A model generated the notes under the pieces. It saw nothing but the letters and a program-made list of their open reading frames with translations, was not told the origin of the DNA and made no database searches. The translations under genes were made by a program, and so were the position numbers. From Streptomyces sp. 11x1 (lineage in GTDB: Bacteria; Actinomycetota; Actinomycetes; Streptomycetales; Streptomycetaceae), in contig NZ_CP122458.1 of NCBI RefSeq assembly GCF_032598905.1, positions 7,279,001 to 7,343,000 of the forward strand: a stretch of DNA of 64,000 nt, in the 5' to 3' direction. This document shows positions 25,975-33,516 of the stretch, piece by piece (the first letter of the stretch is position 1; every line of letters begins with the position of its first letter).

Positions 25975-26110
25975 TCAGACGGGCGTGGGGACGAGCTGCC
26001 ACGGCCGACAGTTGGTGCTGAGCCAGCTCCACCGGCGTACGTCGGACACGGTGGTGTGCCGCGGTTGGCGATGTCCATGACCTTGCCGGTGGAGGCGTTG
26101 ACGGTACGGG
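25975..26110 (-). pseudogene. C-terminal remnant of a ricin-B (CBM13) domain
   Basis: On the minus strand one frame gives RTVNASTGKVMDIANRGT and, after a frame change, another gives VRRWSWLSTNCRPWQLVPT ending in a stop at 25975. Together these are the usual last repeat of a beta-trefoil CBM13 domain (S-G-K-V-x-D ... Q-x-W ... L-V-P). Nothing else of that protein remains; IS wreckage lies upstream. It appears that a secreted glycosidase gene once stood here, immediately before the GH43 gene. Confidence 0.6.
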
Positions 26111-26145
26111 GGGAGTCGCCGCCGAGGTGGACCGCGCCGAATCGC

Positions 26146-26212
26146 GTTCGAAACTGCGAACAATGGTCGGAGATGCGGACGAAACGTAAAGGCGGCTCAG
26201 GGACGCCGTCAA
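26146..26212 (-). promoter_or_regulatory. Candidate promoter and operator for the leftward GH43 gene
   Basis: Minus strand: -35 TTGACG (26212-26207), 18-bp spacer, -10-like TACGTT (26188-26183), then an inverted repeat GTTCG-N6-CGAAC (26146-26161). The layout resembles the upstream region of the GH43 gene at 27660. The transcript would also cross the CBM13 remnant before reaching the GH43 start at 25952. Confidence 0.35.
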
Positions 26213-26279
26213 TGGGGCGAACGAAACCGATATCCCGAACGCCGCCGACCACCCGCTACCGTCACACGCACGCACTACT

Positions 26280-26570
26280 GCCACACGCACCCAGGCCACG
26301 CGCCGCGACAAGTCGCACGCCTTGTCGGCCCGGACCCGATCCGGGTGCTTGCGCGGGCTGCTGATCCCCGCCTGGGGAACCTGGATGGCTTCCAGGATCG
26401 GCTCGAACTGCGGGGAGTCGCCCCGCTGCCCGGCCGTGACCACGACAGGCAAGGGCTTCCGCCCCTGCTCGACCGCGAGATGGATTGTGTCGGCCAGTCC
26501 GCCGCGGAAGCGTACGAGGCCGTAGTCGGCCGGCTCGACGAAGATCCCGCCGCGCGGCTCCTTCTGGAGG
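26280..26570 (-). pseudogene. Fragment of an IS5-family transposase (second type)
   Basis: Minus-strand frame with FRGGLADTIHLAVEQGRKPL, PVVVTAGQRGDSPQFEPILE and KHPDRVRADKACDLSRR, which matches the central catalytic region of common Streptomyces IS5-group transposases (normally GGLTTKIHLAVEQGQKPL ...). Both ends are missing. It shares a type with the C-terminal scrap on the other strand at 27050-27150, so one element may have been split and inverted. Confidence 0.65.
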
Positions 26571-26599
26571 TCCCCTTCTAGGGCATCCACCTGGCCGAC

Positions 26600-27030
26600 G
26601 GCGGCGCGCTCTGCTGATCGATCTGCTGCTCGACCACGGATAGCACACGCTCTGCATCCCCGGCCGAGTCCTCAGTCGCGCTTCCAAGGGCTACCGAGGT
26701 GAAGACAACACCGACGCCAAGGACGCCGCAGTCATCGCCGACCAGGCCCGCATCTGCCGGGACTTGCAACCCTTGCGGCCGATGATGAAAGGGGCCCGAG
26801 ATCAAGGTCCACACCGGTCGTCGCCGCGACCTCGCCGACGACCCGCCCGCTTGATCAACCGGCTCCACACTCACCTCACCAGCACCTTCCCCTCCCTGAG
26901 CCGGGCTCTGGACCTCACGAATAACGGCCCGCTGATCCTGTAACGGCCCGCTGATCCTGCTGACCGGCTACCGGACCCCAGCCGCCATCCGCGGGACCGG
27001 GGCTCGGAAGCTGGAGACCTGGCGCGGCTC
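26600..27030 (+). pseudogene. IS110-family transposase remnant
   Basis: Plus-strand pieces read YRGEDNTDAKDAAVIADQAR and ICRDLQPLRP, the DEDD-type N-terminal part of IS110 transposases (usual YRGEGKTDAKDA...), then RLINRLHTHLTSTFPSLSRA and LLTGYRTPAAIRGTGARKLE. An in-frame TAG lies before the first block, frames change at least once, and a 19-bp tandem duplication (26922-26959) interrupts the second. It is inactive. Confidence 0.7.
26922..26959 (+). repeat. 19-bp perfect tandem duplication inside the IS110 remnant
   Basis: Bases 26922-26940 are repeated exactly at 26941-26959. Nineteen is not a multiple of three, so the duplication shifts the frame, and it also introduces a TAA. It probably arose by replication slippage. 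Confidence 0.9.
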
Positions 27031-27049
27031 CCGAGGCGGTCGGCAACCG

Positions 27050-27150
27050 ATGCTCGACGACCGACTACAAACAGCGGCATGCGGTCGAATGCGTGATCAA
27101 CCGTGTCTCAAGCGCCACCGGGCCGTGGCCGCGAGGTACGACATGCCGCC
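27050..27150 (+). pseudogene. C-terminal scrap of an IS5-family transposase
   Basis: Reads DYKQRHAVECVINR, then in the next frame LKRHRAVAARYDMP. Together these match the C-terminal 'R-H-x-V-E-x-x-I-N-R-L-K-R-H-R-x-V-A-T-R-Y-D' block of IS5-group transposases. A one-base frame change separates the halves. Bases 27151-27267 beyond it show nothing. Confidence 0.6.
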
Positions 27151-27267
27151 CGTCGGTCGTGATCGGACGTGCCGCGTCGCGTCTCCCGTCGCGCGCCACG
27201 CCCAGGGGGCCGGGTGAGTGCCGGATCGCTCATTCATGCGTTCGGTTAATCGGATGTGTCGGATGCA

Positions 27268-27323
27268 TTGACGCGCTCTCTTTTCCAGATTTAGCCTCTG
27301 CCCGATTTCGCGAACAGTGTTCG
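27268..27323 (+). promoter_or_regulatory. Candidate promoter and operator for the rightward GH43 pair
   Basis: TTGACG (27268-27273) could be a -35 element with a -10 about 17 bp on (around TTTAGC), followed by a nearly perfect 13-bp palindrome CGAACAGTGTTCG (27311-27323). The region 27240-27360 is AT-rich compared with its surroundings. A long leader of about 330 bp then runs to the ATG at 27660 and holds no other gene that I can support. Confidence 0.35.
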
Positions 27324-27659
27324 ATATATCGCTCAACGTGCCTGATTGGACAGTGAGTTGCTCATGCAGACTTCCGGCCGAAGCGCCGCCCACCTGAAAC
27401 GCCTTCACGGGCGCTGAGAAGCCCAGACAGCCGGCCCGTGCCGCAACCGCCCTACCTGGGCGGACGCACGTGCTCGCGCGCCCTGTCCCGCCGTCACCAC
27501 GGCGCCCTGGGTGAAGCGGTGAAACACCGTCGTTCGGATCCCCCCGTTCCGGCCCACGCGGTGTCCGGGTCCTGTCCCGCCCACTCCGAGACCAAGTTCC
27601 CCCCGCCACCTCGCTCCCCCTTCGCCCGGCGGTGGCACCCGTACCCGACAGGAGATCCG

Positions 27660-29087
27660 ATGTCTGCGCTCCGCGCCAGGCTGACGGTGATATTGCTCGC
27701 CGTCTGCCTCCTCTTCACGGGCCAAGCCCTCACCACACCCCAGCGGGCGGTCGCCGCCGACCCCGGCTACCTGATGGTGCACTTCACCGGCGACTCCGCG
27801 ACCGGTCAGATGCTGTACCTCGCGCACAGCACGGACGGCCTGCACTGGAACGACCTCAACGGCGGAGCGCCGATCCTCAACTCAAAGATCGGCACGAAGG
27901 GAGTGCGCGACCCCGCACTGGTGCGCTCTCCCGACGGCAGCAAGTACTGGATCATCGCGACCGACCTGTGCGTCCGCTGCGGCTCGACCTACCAGGACGG
28001 CAGCCCCAACTTCGTGGTGTGGGAGTCGACCGACCTGGTGACCTGGTCGAAGCCGTGGCTGCTCGGCGCCGCCGGACTGATCCCCGGCGGAAAGAACGCG
28101 TGGGCGCCGGAGGCGATCTGGAACCCCGAGACCAGCGACTACGTCCTGTACTGGGCGACGAACGCCTCGGTGAACGGCATCTTCAAGTACCGCATCTACT
28201 CCGCCCGCACCAAGGACTTCCGCACCATCACCACCCCGCAGATCTGGATCGACCCGCCCGGCAGCACCCCGGTCGTCGACACCCAGATGACCGAGGTGCC
28301 CGCGGGTACCGGCCCCTACCGCTACCTGAGGGTCTCCGGCGACGGCCAGAACAACGTCGAGGGCAGCAACTCGATCCTCGGGACGTGGACGAACCTCGGC
28401 AACCTCTCCAGCATCGGCCTCACCGGCAACGTGGTCGAGGGCCCGGTCTGGATGAAGTTCAGGGACCGCGACGAGTGGGCCCTCTACATCGACCACAACA
28501 ACGCGCAGGGCGTACGCGAGTACCGGCCGATCCTGACGACCGACCCATCCGACGTCAGCACCTACCGGCTGCAGCCGACGACCAGCTACGACATGGGCGG
28601 CACCGCCAAGCGCCACGGCGCGATCATGACCCTCACGGCCGCCGAGGAGAGCCGCGTGCTCGCCCGCTGGCCCAACACCCCGGCTCAGCGGGTCCAGTCG
28701 TACAACTTCCAGGATCGGTACGTGCGCCAGATCGACTTCGACGTGCGCATCGACCCGAACGTCAGCCCCGTCGAGGACTCCCAGTTCCGGATCAGGCCCG
28801 GCCTGGCGGGCACCGGCACCGTCTCCTTCGAATCGGTGAACTACCCCGGCTACTTCCTGCGCCACGCCAGGTACGACTTCCAACTCGTCCTCAACGACGG
28901 CAGCAGCCAGTTCGCCGCGGACGCCACCTTCCGCAAGGTCGCCGGCCTCGCCGACTCCACCTGGTCGTCGTTCCAGTCGTACAACTTCCCCGACCGTTAC
29001 ATCCGCCACTACGCCTACCAACTGCGCCTCGACCCGATCACCACCGCGACAGCCCGCAGTGACGCCACCTTCCGTGTGACGAACTGA
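27660..29087 (+). CDS. Secreted GH43-like glycosidase with AbfB domain
   Basis: 475 residues. Sec signal peptide (cleavage near AVA-ADP, about 33), then a GH43-type beta-propeller: GVRDPALVRSPDGSKYWIIA carries the base Asp, KNAWAPEAIWNPETSDYVLY the second conserved blade, and GNVVEGPVWMKF the acid Glu (about 275). It ends with an AbfB domain holding three repeats (SYNFQDRYVRQ, SVNYPGYFLRH, SYNFPDRYIRH). It should act on arabinose-containing plant polysaccharides outside the cell. ATG 27660 has AGGAG five bases upstream. A paralogue of the same layout follows on the same strand; the two may be duplicates that have diverged in substrate. Confidence 0.87.
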   Translation: MSALRARLTVILLAVCLLFTGQALTTPQRAVAADPGYLMVHFTGDSATGQMLYLAHSTDGLHWNDLNGGAPILNSKIGTKGVRDPALVRSPDGSKYWIIATDLCVRCGSTYQDGSPNFVVWESTDLVTWSKPWLLGAAGLIPGGKNAWAPEAIWNPETSDYVLYWATNASVNGIFKYRIYSARTKDFRTITTPQIWIDPPGSTPVVDTQMTEVPAGTGPYRYLRVSGDGQNNVEGSNSILGTWTNLGNLSSIGLTGNVVEGPVWMKFRDRDEWALYIDHNNAQGVREYRPILTTDPSDVSTYRLQPTTSYDMGGTAKRHGAIMTLTAAEESRVLARWPNTPAQRVQSYNFQDRYVRQIDFDVRIDPNVSPVEDSQFRIRPGLAGTGTVSFESVNYPGYFLRHARYDFQLVLNDGSSQFAADATFRKVAGLADSTWSSFQSYNFPDRYIRHYAYQLRLDPITTATARSDATFRVTN

Positions 29088-29104
29088 CCCGGATCGCCAG
29101 GAGC

Positions 29105-29130
29105 GCGGGCGCCGCCAGGGCGGCGCCCGC
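29105..29130 (+). terminator. Hairpin terminator after the GH43 gene
   Basis: A 10- to 12-bp GC-only stem (29105-29116 with 29119-29130) 18 bp after the stop codon, with no T run. Streptomyces terminators are often of this type. Confidence 0.5.
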
Positions 29131-29264
29131 ACGGATGCGTCATCACCCCACCTCCCAGCGTCCGCACGGCCCTCATGGCGGCACCAAGGCCTAGGACGAC
29201 ACGAGAGCGTGGGCCCAGGCACCAGTTGGCTGACCGCGGCTCCCTGGAGCTGGCGAGGGATCGA

Positions 29265-29301
29265 ACCTGTGGGCGGCTCCAGGCCGGGGCCGCCCACAGG
29301 T
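29265..29301 (+). other. Strong hairpin in the leader of the second GH43 gene
   Basis: A perfect 13-bp stem (29265-29277 with 29289-29301) with an 11-nt loop, ending 42 bp before the ATG at 29344. It could be a second terminator, an attenuator or an mRNA stabiliser; the sequence alone does not decide. Confidence 0.5.
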
Positions 29302-29343
29302 CCTGGATCCGCCCGCACCTTTCCTACGCCCCGGAGGCGCCAG

Positions 29344-30720
29344 ATGAGTGCAACACCCCTCCCGTCGCGCCGGCTCTTCCTCGGCATGGCCGCGGCCGTG
29401 CCGCTGTCCACCACCGGCGTGCTGACCCTCGGCAGCCGGTCCGCGAGCGCCGCGACGACCTCCCCGTTCGTCATGGCCTACTTCACCCAGTCACCGAGAA
29501 ACCTCGGCACGGACTACGGCCTGCACCTCGCGGTCAGCACCGACGCGCTGCAGTGGATGCCGCTGAACCAGAACAACCCCGTCGTGACCCCGACCGCGGG
29601 CGACGGCGGTCTGCGCGACCCCTTCATCCTGCCCAAGCAGGACGGCACCTTCGTCGTCATGGCAACCAATCTGAAGGGCACCGACTGGACCAAGAAGACC
29701 CCGTACATCCACGTCTGGGACTCCGCCGACCTGCGCTCCTTCGACAACTACCGTCTGCTGAAACTGCACGACATGGCCACCCACACCTGGGCGCCCGAAG
29801 CCTTCTGGGACCCCTCCCGCGGCCAGTACGCCCTCACCTACTCGGCCGTCAACAGCAGCGGACACAACGTGATCATGGTGAACTACACCACGGACTTCCA
29901 GACGGTGACGGCACCACAGGTCTTCTTCGACCCGGGCTACGACATCATCGACGCCACCCTGGCCAAGGGCGTGAACGGCGTCAACTACCTGTACTACAAG
30001 GGCCGCAACAGCCTGGTGGGTGCGAGGTCCACCTCCCTCGCCCCCGGCAGCTTCACCCAGTTCACCTCGGGCCTGGCGCCGCAGGGAGGCATCGAGGGCC
30101 CGATCCTCGCCGAGGCCTCCGGCACCTGGTACCTGTGGGGCGACGCCAACGCGCTCTTCTACACCTGGCAGACCAACGACCTCTCCACCGGCACCTGGAC
30201 CGCCACCGACCGGCGCGTCTACACCCAGCCGCTGAACTCCAAACACGCCGACATCAAGGCGATCCCCCAGACGGTGTACGACAACATGATCGCCAAGTGG
30301 GGAAAGCCTGCCTGGAACCGGCTGAAGTCCTACAACTTCCCGGACCGATACTGGCGGCAGGTCGATTCCCTCGGCCGCATCGACCCGTACCCGTTCGACC
30401 CCTACACCGACTCGCAATGGAAGCTGGTGCCGGGGCTGGCCGACCCCTCCGGCGTCTCCTTCCAGTCCCTCAACCAGCCGACCCGCTATCTGCGGCACGC
30501 CTTCTACCAGCTGCGGCTGGACGCCAACGACGGGACCACGAGGTTCGCCCAGGACGCCACCTTCCACAGGACCGCCGGGCTAGCCGACCCGTCCTGGTCG
30601 TCGTTCCGCTCCCACAGCCACCCGGACCGCTACATCCGCCACTATGCCTACCAACTGCGCATCGACCCGATCTCCACCGCCACCGGCAGAGCCGACGCCA
30701 CGTTCTCCGTCTGGTACTGA
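29344..30720 (+). CDS. Secreted (Tat) GH43-like glycosidase with AbfB domain
   Basis: 458 residues. The N-terminus PSRRLFLGMAAAVPLSTTG is a twin-arginine signal, unlike the Sec signal of its upstream paralogue. The propeller shows GLRDPFILPKQDGTFVVMAT (base Asp), HTWAPEAFWDPSRGQYALTY and GGIEGPILAEASGTWYLWGD (acid Glu, about 255). An AbfB domain closes it with SYNFPDRYWRQ, SLNQPTRYLRH and HSHPDRYIRHYAY repeats. Predicted to attack arabinan, arabinoxylan or related side chains outside the cell. ATG 29344 has GGAGG eight or so bases upstream. It lies 256 bp after the paralogue, separated by two hairpins, so it may have its own promoter. Confidence 0.86.
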   Translation: MSATPLPSRRLFLGMAAAVPLSTTGVLTLGSRSASAATTSPFVMAYFTQSPRNLGTDYGLHLAVSTDALQWMPLNQNNPVVTPTAGDGGLRDPFILPKQDGTFVVMATNLKGTDWTKKTPYIHVWDSADLRSFDNYRLLKLHDMATHTWAPEAFWDPSRGQYALTYSAVNSSGHNVIMVNYTTDFQTVTAPQVFFDPGYDIIDATLAKGVNGVNYLYYKGRNSLVGARSTSLAPGSFTQFTSGLAPQGGIEGPILAEASGTWYLWGDANALFYTWQTNDLSTGTWTATDRRVYTQPLNSKHADIKAIPQTVYDNMIAKWGKPAWNRLKSYNFPDRYWRQVDSLGRIDPYPFDPYTDSQWKLVPGLADPSGVSFQSLNQPTRYLRHAFYQLRLDANDGTTRFAQDATFHRTAGLADPSWSSFRSHSHPDRYIRHYAYQLRIDPISTATGRADATFSVWY

Positions 30721-30838
30721 GGCCACGCGCACGCTCCGAGTACGCCCGGATCGAGGGGGTTCGGGGGATGTCGATCTCTTCGCGTGGGCAGCCCTCGGGG
30801 AGGGAGACCGGCAGGCCGGGGGAGGGGGACCCAGGTGG

Positions 30839-31006
30839 GTGGCGTTGGCGATTCTCGGGGTGCTGCTCGTGTTCAACGGTGAGGTGCGGGTGCTCGATGT
30901 CGCCGCCGCGGTGCTCCTGCTCTGGCTGGGGCACAAGCGCAGCAACATGCTGATGACGGCGGCCAGGGCGGGGGCTCTCGCCCTGCTGTGGTTCGTGGCG
31001 TTCTAG
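30839..31006 (+). CDS. Small membrane protein, unknown function
   Basis: 55 residues with three short hydrophobic runs: VALAILGVLLVFNGEVRVLD, AAAVLLLWLGHKRSN and AGALALLWFVAF. The assumed GTG at 30839 follows a purine-rich GGAGGGGG; the frame is open farther upstream (into the GH43 stop region) but that part has low-quality composition. No family recognised. The preceding 118 bp hold no other feature. Confidence 0.4.
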   Translation: MALAILGVLLVFNGEVRVLDVAAAVLLLWLGHKRSNMLMTAARAGALALLWFVAF

Positions 31007-31140
31007 GGGCTGTCGGCAAACTCCCTCCCCCACTGCCCTAAAGGCGTGGGAGGTGTCCCCAGCCCCGCTGCGCCCGGCACGCTCCCCCAAGCTCTTTGAG
31101 CAAACTGACCCAGAGGGGCCAGCATCGAGCGGCGGGAGCG

Positions 31141-31263
31141 ATCGACCTGTTGGTGTGTGCGACATCTGTGCACCATGGGCACACCGTCCTTCATATGGAC
31201 AATGACTTCGTGACGGTGGCCGGAGTCCTCAAAGAGGTCCAGCAGCGAGACGTACGAGCCTGA
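31141..31263 (+). pseudogene. C-terminal remnant of a PIN-domain (VapC-type) toxin
   Basis: The frame reads IDLLVCATSVHHGHTVLHMD, then NDFVTVAGVLKEVQQRDVRA and a stop. This is the standard end of a PIN ribonuclease (third/fourth acidic residues in the D-x-D-F block). The N-terminal part with the first active-site Asp is absent, as is any antitoxin gene. The bases from 31264 to 31540 hold no gene that I can recognise. Confidence 0.6.
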
Positions 31264-31540
31264 TCTCCGGAAGCAGGAGCACGTGTGTTGTTTCTGGCCT
31301 CGGTGATCGATGTCTACGGGGCGCATCGGCAGTCCTTCCGGTAGCGGGTTCGAGGCCTGGACCTGGCGGTTGCTCAGGAACTGGCGGCCGAGGCGGAGAA
31401 GGCCCACAACGCAGGGGATCTGACCCGTGCACGGGATGCGTCTGTTAGGACCGTCAAGAGCTCGTGCAGCGGGACCAAGTTCGGGTGGATTAGCTCCTCT
31501 GCTCTCCAGAAGCGGGGCGGGTCCCGGCGTGGCCGCCCGG

Positions 31541-32203
31541 TCAGCCCTCGAGCGCGGCGGAAGGCGCGTCCCCGTTCTGGGCCTGTCGGGCCCGCTTGGC
31601 GAGCACCGTGGCTAGGTCCCGGACACTGTGCTCGTTGACGCCGTCCTTGTCTTTGTCCATGGAACCCGCCAGCGTCCACAGCAGCGTCGTGCCGACCCGG
31701 GTCTGGGTCACGGCGCCGGGCTCACCGAAGTATCCAGCGGAACCGAACCGGGCGTCACGCTCGTCACCGATCGGGCCGAGGCTGAACGTCTTGGCCCGCT
31801 GTCCCGCCTTCTTGCCGTAGTAGCCGTCCCAGAGCACGTCGTACGCCTTACGGGCAGCCTGTTCGCTGTCGTAGGCGATGATCAGAAAGGTGACGCTGGC
31901 GGCGTTGTCGTTGCGCCGGAAAGTCGAGCCGCCGAAGAAGCGGGAGTTCTCGCAGCCCGCGTTGCCCTTGATTGGGCAGGCCTCCGAACGGTAGTTGAGC
32001 TTGTCCATTTCAACGGTCGTGGGCCGAGCCGACTCCTTCCAACGCTTCATGGCCCCGCCATCCGGCAACGTCTCCCGTACTTGTTCCTTCGTGAGCGCCA
32101 CCGCCTTGCCGTTCCAGCTGTCGCTCTCCGCGCCACCGCCGCAGCCGGCCAGCAGCAGTGCCGCCGTGATCGCCACGCGCCACCGGTAGTTCCTCATGGC
32201 CAT
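31541..32203 (-). CDS. Putative lipoprotein of unknown function
   Basis: 220 residues. Signal peptide with lipobox LLLAGC (Cys about residue 21), so it is expected to be lipid-anchored outside the membrane. Behind a Gly/Ser linker comes a domain of about 170 residues containing CPIKGNAGCENSRFFGG (a probable disulfide) and SDVLWDGYYGKKAG-like segments of alternating strands. The fold looks like the alpha/beta sensor-like lipoproteins common in Streptomyces; no enzyme motif is apparent. ATG 32203 has GAGGGG seven bases upstream; ATG 32197 is equivalent. It stands alone in orientation with the DoxX gene 205 bp upstream. Confidence 0.65.
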   Translation of the reverse strand: MAMRNYRWRVAITAALLLAGCGGGAESDSWNGKAVALTKEQVRETLPDGGAMKRWKESARPTTVEMDKLNYRSEACPIKGNAGCENSRFFGGSTFRRNDNAASVTFLIIAYDSEQAARKAYDVLWDGYYGKKAGQRAKTFSLGPIGDERDARFGSAGYFGEPGAVTQTRVGTTLLWTLAGSMDKDKDGVNEHSVRDLATVLAKRARQAQNGDAPSAALEG

Positions 32204-32408
32204 GCCACCACCCCTCGGGCGATGATCTTACGCGGACCGCCATCGCGAGTGATCTGTTGGCTGGCTTCGTTCACGAGTTTCGACAGCAGGTGTGCGCCTC
32301 ACCGCGCAGCGCGTGGACGGCGGCGTGTTCGATGTTCATGAGAAGTGACGGCGGCCGTGAGGCGGCTGGCCGAGCAGTCGCCTCCGCCGGTCGAGGACTG
32401 AGCCACGG

Positions 32409-32768
32409 TCACGGCCTGGTGGCCAACCAGACGGTCACGGCCGCGGTGGCGGTGAGTGCGACATTGAGTGTGATCCGGCGGTCTTCTCCAGTCAGGTGAA
32501 CGGCGATCGCACCGGTCTGCAGAAGTAGGAAGCCGATGGCTGCGGCTGACGCCAGCCAAGGAGCGGTACCGGTCAGCGGTGGCAGGACCAGACCGGCCGC
32601 GCCGAGTATTTCGACCGCCCCCAGCGCCCTGAGGGCGGGCAGGGGAGTACGGTCGACCCAAGCCATCATCGGTCGGAGTTGATCGCGGCTGCGGATCACC
32701 TTCAGCGTGCCTGCGTAGAAGTAGAAGAGCGCGAGCAGTCCCGCGACGAGCCAGTAGGCGATGTTCAT
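32409..32768 (-). CDS. DoxX-family membrane protein
   Basis: 119 residues with four helices: IAYWLVAGLLALFYFYAGTL, ALRALGAVEILGAAGLVLPP, APWLASAAAIGFLLLQTGAI and LNVALTATAAVTVWLATRP. The FYFYAGTLKVIRSRDQL segment after helix 1 is the DoxX mark. Family members are small integral proteins, some linked to redox stress or detoxification; the exact role is not known. It is divergent in arrangement with nothing immediate, and lies 172 bp left of the cupin gene, same direction, so co-transcription is possible. Confidence 0.78.
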   Translation of the reverse strand: MNIAYWLVAGLLALFYFYAGTLKVIRSRDQLRPMMAWVDRTPLPALRALGAVEILGAAGLVLPPLTGTAPWLASAAAIGFLLLQTGAIAVHLTGEDRRITLNVALTATAAVTVWLATRP

Positions 32769-32940
32769 GGTTTCCGTTCACGGGGCCCCGGTTCGCGGGG
32801 TCCTGTCGATTGCGTCGAGTGCCAGGGAAGCCCCTGGAGACGGCCGGTCCTTCGTCCGAGGGGTTCGGAGGCGAAAGGCGGGAGCGCCACGGCCCCAGAG
32901 GCCGAAAGGAGGGCTGCCGGGCCGTTCCGTCCCGCCGACT

Positions 32941-33435
32941 TCAGGCGAGGTCGGTCGCGGGCTGTGTTGCGTAGCGGCTCATTGTGTCGATGTTGGCCTG
33001 TGGCGTCAGCGGCTGCCCGGATGCGAGCACCTCATGAAGGTCTCGGAAGTACTGCACATACAGGTCGGGTGTGAATGTACTGAGCATGACGGCGGGTTGG
33101 TCGGTCAGGTTGGCGAAGGTGTGCGGGGTGCCGGGCGGAACCATGACGAGCGTCCCCGCGGCGGCGTCGTAGTCCTTGTCCCCGACGGTGAACCGCACGG
33201 TGCCGGAGAGGACATAGAAGCCCTCGTCGTGTTGACCATGGCGGTGCTGCGGCGGGCCCTGCGTGTGCGGGGCGAGGACGGACTCGGCGATCGCGAGGCG
33301 GTGCCCGGTGTGGCTGCCGTCCTCCAGAACGCGCATGCGCGTGGCGCCCAGAACGATCGTCTCGCCGTCGTGGGGACCCACCACCGATACGGCGGGGTCG
33401 GCCTGCGGCTCGCTGGTCTTCGCTTTTTCGGTCAT
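32941..33435 (-). CDS. Cupin-domain protein
   Basis: 164 residues. Single cupin: motif 1 PPQHRHGQHDEGFYVLSGTV (His, His, Glu metal ligands, about 56-75) and motif 2 VPPGTPHTFANL (last His). Small cupins of this kind bind a metal and may be dioxygenases, isomerases or sensors. ATG 33435 is used; no good ribosome site is visible, and ATG 33480 or GTG 33441 are alternatives. It is divergent from a LysR regulator whose operator-like palindrome lies between them, so it is probably the regulator's target. Confidence 0.75.
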   Translation of the reverse strand: MTEKAKTSEPQADPAVSVVGPHDGETIVLGATRMRVLEDGSHTGHRLAIAESVLAPHTQGPPQHRHGQHDEGFYVLSGTVRFTVGDKDYDAAAGTLVMVPPGTPHTFANLTDQPAVMLSTFTPDLYVQYFRDLHEVLASGQPLTPQANIDTMSRYATQPATDLA

Positions 33436-33491
33436 GGTCACGAGTGCACCGCCGGGACCCCACCGGTGTCCAAGACCCATTCAGCAGAGCC

Positions 33492-33508
33492 GATACCTCA
33501 TGGGTATC
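33492..33508. promoter_or_regulatory. LysR-type operator between the cupin and lysR genes
   Basis: A perfect inverted repeat GATACC-N5-GGTATC that contains ATAC-N7-GTAT, the classical T-N11-A LysR box. It lies 8 bp before the GTG of the regulator and 56 bp before the divergent cupin start. Confidence 0.55.
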
Positions 33509-33516
33509 GTTGCAGC

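Noticed and set aside
24321..26021. Long rightward open frame antisense to the first GH43 gene (and similar long antisense frames over the GH43 pair and the DHA2 exporter)
   Set aside because: Compositions are extreme (Val/Gly/Asp- or Arg/His-rich) and mirror the codon bias of the true genes; no start sites or family motifs.
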